From assembly GCF_963678635.1 (NCBI RefSeq), contig NC_087062.1, forward strand, positions 28,358,833-28,422,832: a DNA stretch of 64,000 nucleotides, read 5' to 3'. A program made the translations under genes and the position numbers. Positions 44,200 through 53,028 of the stretch are shown piece after piece; positions within the stretch are counted from its first letter, which is position 1; each line of letters opens with the position of its first letter. The notes under the pieces were generated by a model that saw only the letters and a program-made list of their open reading frames with translations, was not told the origin of the DNA and ran no database searches. The DNA is from Symsagittifera roscoffensis (Eukaryota; Xenacoelomorpha; Acoela; Convolutidae).

Positions 44200-46411
44200 T
44201 CGGCTCCAGGTTGACCCCGGTCTTGCCTTCTAACTCACTTTGATATCTCTCCCATTCCTCTTCCGGCAATGTGCTCAGGAAGGATACCCTCATTTATTCT
44301 TCGATTTTTCTCCTCCTTGGTGACTCATGCAGCAATTTCTGCGGATCCCTGCTTCGGCATTCTCTCGCCTGGCTTATTGGGTCTATCGGGGATAAGTCGG
44401 CCGACGCCTCCTTTGTAGGGGACATGAAAGACGATGGCGTCATTAGCAATAGACTACCATCGACTTCCGCATCGTCGTTTTCACTAAACCGGTATTCTAG
44501 CAAGTCTCTCTCTAACGCTCCCAGATCCGTCTCACCCGGTTTTCCCGTCTTTCCCTCGATGTCGTCGTCATCGTCCTGATCCATCAATTCATCATCACCT
44601 GCATCAGGTTTCAGCCTGGGTCCGGAAGGTCCTTGTTGTGAATCTATGCCCGAGTCCGGCCGAGCCGGTACGGTCATGTCTCCTGCATGATAAAACAACT
44701 CATCATTCACCAGGAATTCCACAGACTCCTCGCCATGTGGTGCCAGGTCCTCTACTGTTATATACGAGCCTCCTCTGCTCTCCTTTGCCACTTCCATCAT
44801 CACTACTTTCACTTCTCCTGGCCACTTCAGTCTTGACCAATCGTCTGTGGGAGAATACACTTCGTTCCAAATTTCGGCTGAGACCTCTGGTCTCCTAGAG
44901 GGTAGCGCCTTGATCTTTTTCCTACTCCAAGCATCAGGAAATGAGAAGTCAAACGTGTGCGCGGCTGCAACATTCCAGCCGATGAAGCGCGGCTCCATCC
45001 CTTCACTCCACTTCAACATTCTCTTCTCTGCGTCGCGAGCTGCTCCGATGCGAGGGGCAATGATGGGAGATGTGACTCCCAATAACATCCTCCTTATCGG
45101 TGGATATCGAGGGCATTGGTCCGGCAGCGGCCTGGACCCGGAAAGCCACGCTTGCTGGTTCTCTCTAGCGTGTGCATAGGCTTCTGGTAAGAGTGGCACT
45201 CCCATGGCCGCTCCCGTATCCTTCACTACTGGTCCTAAGTTCCAAAGCTTCGGGTTGAACTGGATGTGAGAAAGTTCCTCACGGCCCATTCGGCACTTGA
45301 AGTGGTTGTTGAAATCCATCAACATCCAACCTGGCTCCGCTATTCTTCCGAACAGCCTATCGTCACTGGCCAGCCCTCTCAACTCCCTCTGTTCTACCCA
45401 GTTCAGCACGGAACAGTCCACGACTGAGACCAGGTTGACGTATAACACCGAATTCCTGTATGCCTCGACTTGCACGTCCGGGAACACGAAAGACATCACC
45501 GGTCCATACACCACCGTGACGAATTCCCGAAGTCCGTGAATCAGAGCCAACGGATCGATCCGCATCATGACTGCCAAATCTGTCAGCAAGGGCATGCCAC
45601 AATATTGCTTGCACTCACTCGCATCCGTCGCCACCTTATCCTCTCCCGTGACGATTCTGTTCTGCTGTAAAAGATATTGGAGCAGGAGAGTCCTCCAGTC
45701 TTTCATCTTCTTGAGCGAGGCGGTTTCCAACTGTGCATTGAACTCACGACTGGGTCCCTGTAGTTGTTCAGGGTAACGTAACAGCACAAGCAAATCACCC
45801 AGTCGACCGTAGGTCATGGCAATCAGGGTCAGGAGTCCATCCAATCTCAAATCTGCCAACGCTTGGGTGAAGAGATTCGCCGGCCCCTTCACGAAATTTT
45901 CGTGACCAAATGTCACGTATAAGGCTAACACCAGGCCAATCGATAACTTCCTGATGTCTCTGACAAAACTCGCGATCAAGTTCCGGGATGCCCTAGGATA
46001 GCACGTCGACAGGAAGGATGGCGTCCATCCCACTCCCATTCCACCCAAGATAGCATCCGATCGTTCGTACTGTGCCCTCGTGGCTAGCACGTCAGCTTGG
46101 AACTTGTCCAGTGACATCGTGTTTACGTCCTGCATCAGCTTCAACATCATGCCCCCAGCTAACTCCCGGGCATCAAACAAATTTTTCAGATACACGTGTA
46201 TCTCTTTTATCACTGCCGGCGCATGCTCGAACGCGTCCTCACCCAAGGTGCACAGCCTTGGTGACAAGTACAACCATACGTTATTGTGCGGCTTCGTGCG
46301 CAAAGCCATTGCCATGAGATCTTCTTCCGCTGATGTCATGTTCTTCCTGACTATCCTGCCCTGCTCATTCTCGGCATGATCCATCTGTCTGAACCAGAGA
46401 TCATCAGCCAC
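44108..46411 (-). pseudogene. ORF3-B segment (705 codons, stop, 61 codons): helical domain and acidic linker
   Basis: 46,411-44,294 and 44,293-44,108 are one frame, with TAA followed at once by ATG (44,296-44,291). The N-terminal ~500 residues match ORF3-A 714: NRIVTGEDK, MPLLTDLAVMMRIDP, VVYGPVMSFVFPD, EAYRNSV and LWNLGPV. Then comes an acidic disordered stretch (ELMDQDDDDD) and EEEWERYQSELEGKTG. The junction with the preceding segment overlaps 61 bp and is continuous in A, so it is a frameshift. No transmembrane segment is evident, which argues against an envelope protein. Confidence 0.65.
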
Positions 46412-48207
46412 TGTTGTACTAACAGATGATCGTCATCCACCCCTGGTCTTAACTTCAGCAATCTGGCAAAGTTGGACAGCTCCAACCCCAGAACCTCATC
46501 TAGCACCAACCGAGTTGTGCTACAATCTCTGAGCCCCTGTATGGCATTGGAAATATCAGCCCAGACGGCGGGAAGCTCAGATCGGGACGGGTAGTAATTG
46601 TCTGGGTCTACTACTCTGTTCGGGGCAGGAAGTATCACGTTGAACCTCCCCTCTGCTATCGTTGTGACCATTGTGTACACAAACTGAAGGGGTTCTGGCA
46701 AGGCAGCGTACCCTGGGGACAATGCAAAGATCACCTTCACCACATTTTGGGTGAAGCGTTGTTTTGCTGCTGCTTCTACCTCAGCCATCGCCGAGAGCAG
46801 TGTCATTATCGCCTCCCCTATGACCTCGTTGCTCGGGATCGACCCATCCGTCAGACGTGACAATAAGCCCCTGCTTTGCAGATGATCATTTGAGCCTGCA
46901 ACCACTATCACCTGCGGCTCCATGCTGACCACCCTTCGTACACTTATCATCATGCCGATTGCCTGTCCCCAGTCCAATTTAGGTGCCGTCAAGAAAATCA
47001 CGTCGGGCCAAAAGAGAGACCGGGGCGTATAGAGATAATCGGAACTGGCTACGATCAGATACTTTGCAGCTTTCATCTCTAAGGGATCGTAAGCTGCGAA
47101 CAGGCCATCGCCTATTGGGGCCTTCAATTTCCCATATCTCTGGTCATCTCCATCTACCGTGGTCGTTCGGGGGTGGTCCCTTGAATACTCGCCAGGCGTC
47201 TGACCGGGTGGTTTAGCGAACTGCCTGTACATCTTATGATGCTTGTTATTGGGCTTGTTCTCTGCCTGAAACTTGCCCCTTCGAGCAGGTGGCGTCAATT
47301 TCCGGGCTCTCTGTCGGACGTCCGTAAGGGATCGCGTGTTCAAGGGTCCAAAGGTGTTGTCCTGAGGCAATCCATTCAAGTCTGCGTGTCGGAGCGTAGT
47401 CGTAGAGCTGAACTGCTCCTGCTCTGCTAGCAGCCAATCCACGCCTGGTATCCGATACAATCGCGACACCGTGGGACTTTCTCCGCCAATCATTCTCATC
47501 GCGTCCTCCCGACACGTCAGGGTATTCATGTTCAATTTCGTGGACATGTCTGTCTTATACTGTCCCCAATGACTCGGGTCTGATCGGTTCCAAAGCAGCA
47601 GGCTGCCTGGTTTAACTCCCTCCGCAGGCACGCCGTTCGTAGACGGTCCTGCTGCTGGAGCAGGGTTTGCCGTGGCGGGCGGATCGTTCCTCCTAGACAC
47701 GGTCTGGGAGTTATTTCTGTTCTGAACCACTGATCTGCCGAGTCGGCTTTCAAGCGGTTGTGTTCTGGGAGGAGGAGCAGTCCCTAGCCTCTCTCTCACG
47801 TTTGAGCTCGGAGCGGTGGGTGCGGCTACAGCCGTCTCCATCGCCAAGGGCCCTAGGCGGTTGACGAGGGATTCGGGCACGCTTGCCCTTATTCTACTTC
47901 CTCCGGTCGTTGAGCTGATCCGAGCCAGAGAACTGGTCGCCCTCGATTCCTGCTCCATTTCCCTCAATTGCGTCTGAAATGCATCATTCATCCAGTGTCT
48001 CCCTCGTTGGGTGTTGAAATGTATCCCATCTCTGGTAAGCGCAATGTGATCAATCATGCGCAGCGTGTTTTCGAGATCCAGAAGTCGCAACTCGCCAGGG
48101 TTGTTTCTCACCAAGTTACGGATCATTTCGTTCCACCGCGTCACGTTGCCATTCATGAAATCTGCTACTGTGGTGACCACCACAGCGGGTTTTGTGGTAT
48201 CGTGCAC
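46351..48207 (-). pseudogene. ORF3-B segment (618 codons): end of SGNH-1 and second SGNH-like domain
   Basis: The first ~70 residues complete the SGNH domain of the previous frame: VTRWNEMIRNLVRNN, a LRLLDLEN strand and TRDGIHFNTQRG, where D60 and H63 form block V (Asp-x-x-His). A Pro/Ser/Asn-rich linker follows, then VDWLLAEQEQF and FGPLNTRSL. Residues ~370-600 are a second SGNH-like module: YLIVASSDYLY, VIVVAGSNDHLQ (block III), IFALSPGYA and VDDDHLLV (Asp/His block). The nucleophile position reads S-S-D, so catalysis is doubtful. Two SGNH-like modules in one polyprotein is unusual. Confidence 0.7.
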
Positions 48208-49676
48208 AGCACCACAAACCTGGGCATGTACTTCTCCTTCAGTTCATTCAGGAGGCATACCAGCAGAGGCTCCCACTTGCACTCGGGAGTCACTGGGGCT
48301 CTCGAGACGTCGTTAGTTCCTAGCATTATCACCAACGTATCCAGGTGATCCTCGCTTTGGAATTCCATCATCTTGATGACCTGAGCCACTGAAGCTCCTC
48401 CAAAGGACAAAGTGGTCGTCTGACCATAGACGAAGATCTCATTCAGATCCCTCACCAAACTGTCTCCTATGATCAGGTGGCGACTCCCTGGGGGAATCAC
48501 CTGGTCGCTCGTAGCGGGGTTCCAGCTCATGTCATTCAGGCAGGCTCGAGGATGCTCCGCAGCTACTTGCGTGAACTGGTGCCGTGTCATCAGATTCTTC
48601 CTAATATCTACCACGCGGGACTTTTGATAGGTTCTGCCATGCGCAGTCCCCGAGGGCACTATCGTGTGGGGTGCTCGCTCCGAGCTATTGGATGACTGAT
48701 CACGACGCTGGGAAGGAACGATCCTACCCAATGTCCGTCCAGTGGTTCGGTTGATCTCTTCCATTGTTGCTCTCGCCACTTGGTTGAACGATTCTTGGAA
48801 CTGAGGAAAGAGGTAAGTGTCAGAAGGGTCTGGTATCGTGAACCTTTGACTAGAAGCAGACAGTCGTGTCTGCTGAGGAGCCTCGGGCTCTCTCGATGCA
48901 CGTAAATCCAGAACCTCGGGCCCACTCGATACACACAGCTCCTGGGCTGTTGTCCCGGGGCGTGTGTCGTTGGATCCCTCCGAGGATCTCATGCTCGCCA
49001 GAACTTCCGGTGACACTTGGCTCACCTTCGCCATATACAGCTCCTTCAGGTGCTTTATTTCATCCTCCTTATAAGCTACCTGTAGATCTTCGTATTTCTT
49101 CTTCCATTCGTCTCTTTCTCGAGCTATTGCCCTATACTCCTGGAGTTTGGCACACAGCTCGCTCTGATCTTTCTCCTTCTTTTCCAGCGTCTCGATCGTC
49201 TCCGACGTCTGGATCTCTATTTCACTCACCCTCACTTTCTTCGAAGGAGGAGCAGCTCTAGGGGAGTCGACCGAATGTGACGGGCCTGGCCCATCACGTT
49301 GTCTCTTCGCTCCGATGAGTGGCTGCGCCGGTTGGACTGGTAAGGGCATCTCACCTAGCCGGTGGTCCCTCTGTTCACCTAGTCCTGGCTCACGAGCCAG
49401 GTCGTGGCCAGACATTTCTCCACGCCTCCATCTCATCAGTCGATTTTGGCCTCTCTCGGCGGTCCCGGTCTCACCGAAGGCCAACATCAACACGATTTCC
49501 GTAGGGCGATTCCCTCGACCCTCTCGTCCTAATGCATTGAGGAGTGCGACCACAAACATCGCCAGCCCCGGGTCTTCTCGTGTGAAATCACAATCAATCA
49601 GCCGCTGATAGATCTCGTCTAGAGTCGCTCCTAGACTCGCTGAGAGGAATTCCATGAGTTCGTTCGTATCACCCAT
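48165..49676 (-). pseudogene. ORF3-B N-terminal segment: coiled coil and SGNH/GDSL hydrolase core
   Basis: ATG at 49,676-49,674. Residues 1-110 are a conserved N-terminal domain (LDEIYQRLIDCDFT, LMLAFGETG, LAREPGL) of unknown fold. Residues ~150-225 are a coiled coil (EKKEKDQSELCAKLQEY onward). The hydrolase core starts near 398: HLIIGDSLVRDL (catalytic Ser, about 406), LSFGGASVAQV (block II Gly) and VIMLGTNDVSR (block III Asn, about 455), then FVVLCTIPQN. The stop at 48,165 lies inside the fold; the Asp/His block is in the next frame, overlapping by 43 bp. SGNH enzymes are esterases or lipases. The position after pol is that of env in related elements. Confidence 0.75.
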
Positions 49677-50160
49677 TTGTTATCGTGTTGATTCTTGCTG
49701 TCGTGTAGTGTCTTCCTGTCTCGTTTCGATTCAATGGATTCAATAAACAATTTTTGATCAATCAAGATCTAAAAAACAAGTCGCGACTTAAAACCATCAT
49801 TTTTGGATACAACATCATTCAACTCTTTAAAACTCTCCATTGAAATTCTCTTCTTAATTCTGATTTAAAAATTTAGCACCAAGGTGGATCGTCCACCTTT
49901 ATCTTTGTCAGAGTAGCACGAATGAGCGCTGTCACCTTGATGACCTGGAGTACTTCAGGTCTTTTATGACACATCATAACCATCACATGAGACACATCAT
50001 AACAATAACATAACACATAAACACAAAAACATCACACGCCTATACTATCACATAAAAACATAATCCCTAATAATGTACCTAAAACCTAACCTAATCTAAA
50101 AATTGACCCTAATTCTTATCGAGTAACTTAATAAAAACCACTTATCGCCGAGCGCAATTC
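49677..50160 (-). other. Intergenic spacer between pol and ORF3 in element B
   Basis: About 480 bp, A/C-rich on the plus strand (repeated ACATAACAC/ATCACA motifs). On the minus strand CGACTTGTTTTTTAG, ending at 49,769, resembles a polypyrimidine tract plus splice acceptor, 93 nt before the ORF3 ATG. Confidence 0.4.
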
Positions 50161-51582
50161 TTAGCATGTGCTCAGATAGTATTTTTTATGTAAGTAAACT
50201 TCTATGTCAGTCTCTGAAAATATCACATGTACAAGTGCGTACAACTCTCTCGGATGTAGCTTTCCCCTATTAGGATCGTATACTGGCAACGAGAGAGAGG
50301 TCACTCCTCTCTCAACCAAAAAATCCCTAAGTCGAGTCAAGGCCAATACCAAGCTCTTTGGATCTACGTGTTGCCTATCAGTGGCCTTGGTAACCAGGAA
50401 ACACAAATATTTCCCTGGTATCTGTGATGCAACAGGGGGCAACGCTATCATCCCTCCCACACCAGAACTCTGTTTCCATAAAAACTCGATATTCTTATAC
50501 TCACTTTTGAAGTCAGCCGCTAGTGCTGTTTTGAAGCTTACGTCTGCGGTTATCGCTATGGCGCACGTGCGTTCCGTGAGTATGAAATCGCTGTCCATTA
50601 TGACGATATTGTTCGAATAATGGTTCGGTAGATCAAAATACGATTCAAAGATTCGTCCAAAAGGTGGTTTTTTAGCATTCTCGCCCTCTGTCTCTAGTTT
50701 TCCGGTTTCTCTTGCCGATTTCAATTTTTTTATCATCAGATTTTCGGTGTGGGTGAGTCCTACCCCCACTCCCAGGACAAAAATATCCATCGACGTCCCC
50801 GTCGATCGCCCAAAGTCTAGGAGATCGAGGTTGGATTGTGGAACACGTAGAGGACCATCTGGGGCGACCCAGTTGGACTCGGTATTGTCATGACTGATGT
50901 ATTTGATGCCGTCTTTATCGACGTCCTGAATCGTCAGGATCGTCTCTTTTGGATCTGTCGGCAGATCATGCAGCCATTCGAGTACGCGCAAGTTCGTTAG
51001 TTCTTGCTCATGAGTCTGTTCCGCTTCTGGTTCGAACTCCACTTCCGGTTCTGATCGATCGTCAATCCAATCTTGATCCATATCGTTCACCAAGTCGATT
51101 TCTTCTAGCATCGCCACTTCGTCCAGTCCCACTAGCGAGTCCATGACATCACTTACAACTATTCTGTCTACAACGAAATCCTCGCCGTACGGATTGTATT
51201 TCTTCTGGTTTTTTCCTCTCTTGCTTTGGCGTGTTTCCATAGTGAGAGGAAAGTCAGGCTGTATTCCTTTGTCAATTTCAATTTGTTCCGGGCAGTCCCA
51301 GTCTTCCTCGGCATAAGGTAGAGTTTCATCGTCCACCTCTACTCGCTCGGTCAACTCGAGGTCCAGTGGTAGGTCGCAATCGTCCACCACCTCATTCCCG
51401 TCGTTTTTGTCGCGAGTACCCCTTTCATTCACTTGACAAGCAGGATCCACTATCAAATAGTCTCCCTCTTGCATGTCCGCTGGGATGCACCAATCCTCTG
51501 ACGAGGCATTGTGTGGTTTGATGTTTTCATAATGAGCTGCTCTTCCAGTGCTCAATCGATAAAAACGACCCCCTTGGTGCAC
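50161..51582 (-). CDS. Integrase C-terminal tail and macro-domain-like region of Pol, element B
   Basis: The 473-codon frame is in the same frame as the integrase (52,605-51,646) after a stop and a short lesion. Residues 1-30 are the end of the integrase (HQGGRFYRLSTGRAAHYEN). Residues ~40-250 are an acidic linker. Residues ~300-473 look like a macro domain: VIMDSDFILTERT, VSFKTALAADFKSEY, GVGGMIALPP, KYLCFLVTK, LVLALTRLRDFLVERGV, PVYDPNRGKLHPRELYALVH and FSETDIEVYL. Macro domains bind ADP-ribose or related nucleotides. The typical G-C-G-L-D-G loop is replaced, so activity is open. Element A conserves the domain. Confidence 0.65.
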   Translation of the reverse strand: MHQGGRFYRLSTGRAAHYENIKPHNASSEDWCIPADMQEGDYLIVDPACQVNERGTRDKNDGNEVVDDCDLPLDLELTERVEVDDETLPYAEEDWDCPEQIEIDKGIQPDFPLTMETRQSKRGKNQKKYNPYGEDFVVDRIVVSDVMDSLVGLDEVAMLEEIDLVNDMDQDWIDDRSEPEVEFEPEAEQTHEQELTNLRVLEWLHDLPTDPKETILTIQDVDKDGIKYISHDNTESNWVAPDGPLRVPQSNLDLLDFGRSTGTSMDIFVLGVGVGLTHTENLMIKKLKSARETGKLETEGENAKKPPFGRIFESYFDLPNHYSNNIVIMDSDFILTERTCAIAITADVSFKTALAADFKSEYKNIEFLWKQSSGVGGMIALPPVASQIPGKYLCFLVTKATDRQHVDPKSLVLALTRLRDFLVERGVTSLSLPVYDPNRGKLHPRELYALVHVIFSETDIEVYLHKKYYLSTC

Positions 51583-51645
51583 CTCTGTTATCTGAAATGG
51601 ACCACGCCATTTCTTTAGTAATTTCTTGGTTCCTTTTAGTAGGCT

Positions 51646-52605
51646 TTAAACTGAGTAGGCTTTCGCATCGGCTGTCCTTTTATCAAACCTCCTTTTTTGT
51701 CTAATTTGCGCCTGTTGCGTATTCCTCCTGCATAAGTCATTGAGGTCCTGCTGTCTTCTAATAACATCCCGCACGTACGTCTGCGGTGCTGTCCTCTTCC
51801 CCTCATATTCAGGGTAGAAAAACGTCAACGGGAGCGCTTTTTCATGACCCGTTAACATCATGTGCGGACTTATTCCCGTGGTGGAATGCTCCGTGCTGTT
51901 GTAAGCACCCATCACTTGCGGCAAGTGCTTGTCCCAGTCATCCATGTAACGCGAGCAGTAGACTCTCAGCATGGATACCAGTGTGCGGTTTTGCCTCTCG
52001 ACTAGGCCATTCGTCTGCGGGTGATAAGTGGTCGAGTGGGCCTGCGCTACCTGCGACCTTTTCATCAACTCCTTCGTGAGATCGCCCACGAATGCTTTGC
52101 CATTGTCCGATTGGAACGTGATGGGGCAGCCATGCCTCGTTATCCACACATTTATCAAATGATCACATGTTTCTTCTGCCGATGCTGTTATGCACGGTGC
52201 TGCCTCCGCATACTTCGTAAAATGGTCGATCATCACCAGCACCTGATTATAGCCCGTTGCTGTCATGCAGATTTTCTGATGATCAATTTGCACCACTTCG
52301 TTGAAACCTGACGACTCTATTGACTGTAGGGGGAACCTTAGTTTCCTGGGATCTTTCGCCTGCTGACATGACAGGCATGCGGCGATCCACTTCTCACAAG
52401 CCTTTTTCAATCCCGGCCATTCGAATCGTTTCTGTATCCTGTTATACACTTTGTCCACGCCTTGATGGCCCATCTGATCATGTGAGCGAAAGAGCAATTC
52501 GGTCTGGTACAACTGTGGTAACACTATTGAATTGTATTTATAGAGGACCTTGTCCTCCTCTTTTCGCTTGCAGGCAACGATTCCGTCCTTATTCAGGTAC
52601 AACAA
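51646..52605 (-). CDS. Integrase, element B
   Basis: 319 codons. The HHCC zinc-binding domain is seen as RSHDQMGHQGVDKVY and CLSCQQAKDPR. The catalytic core has EVVQIDHQKICMTATGYNQ (first Asp), TFQSDNGKAFVGDLTKELM (second Asp) and HPQTNGLVERQNRTL (Glu), i.e. a complete D,D,E set, then NSTEHSTTGISPHMMLTG. It stops at 51,646 after AKAYSV, where copies in A continue into a VRQYVWVFQNAIPP block; that block is missing or altered here, so B has a small deletion or nonsense lesion. The frame differs from that of the upstream linker, implying a shift near 52,590-52,600. Confidence 0.85.
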   Translation of the reverse strand: MLYLNKDGIVACKRKEEDKVLYKYNSIVLPQLYQTELLFRSHDQMGHQGVDKVYNRIQKRFEWPGLKKACEKWIAACLSCQQAKDPRKLRFPLQSIESSGFNEVVQIDHQKICMTATGYNQVLVMIDHFTKYAEAAPCITASAEETCDHLINVWITRHGCPITFQSDNGKAFVGDLTKELMKRSQVAQAHSTTYHPQTNGLVERQNRTLVSMLRVYCSRYMDDWDKHLPQVMGAYNSTEHSTTGISPHMMLTGHEKALPLTFFYPEYEGKRTAPQTYVRDVIRRQQDLNDLCRRNTQQAQIRQKRRFDKRTADAKAYSV

Positions 52606-53028
52606 GTCGTTTCGCTTCAGGATTGAATTGCTTCAAGATCTTGTAGCTGTCTTCTTCCAAGTCTCCCTTGTCAGGTGCTCCATTCTCGATCCATCTCTTC
52701 AGACTGCTCGTCATTCTATCATTTCGTTGAGCCCTTAGGAGATCCGACAGCCTGTAGCTGGCTTTCAAATACGTCTTTACCCTTTCATTTGCCCACTCAT
52801 TATCTCCGGAGCATGAGCATCGTCCATCAACTTGACACACCATATCTTTTTCAAAGGCGTCGCTTCCTGCACATATGGTTCCATATTGGTACGGACGACC
52901 GTACCATGTGGCAGCAATCTGGTTGGGCGTTTCGAAACTGCTATCAGCTCGAGCTCGTCTGCGGCGTTATCCGCCACAGTGCCCTCTTCATCTGAGGTGT
53001 ATCTGTCCTGTTTCTCGGTCCAGCCCAC
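52589..53028 (-). pseudogene. Pol linker between RNase H and integrase, element B
   Basis: Two overlapping frames (53,028-52,777 and 52,843-52,589) align with a single 208-codon frame in A: VCVKLKDD/IWCVKLMDD, ARYRLSDLIRVQ/ASYRLSDLLRAQRN and WIRTGSKEKG/WIENGAPDKG. The second is in the same frame as the main pol frame, so a local pair of shifts is the likely damage. The segment is charged and without a known domain. Confidence 0.6.

Noticed and set aside
40821..49676. ORF3-B as an envelope gene
   Set aside because: No signal peptide, transmembrane segment or Cys-rich ectodomain is visible; the domains are hydrolase-like, coiled coil and soluble helical.
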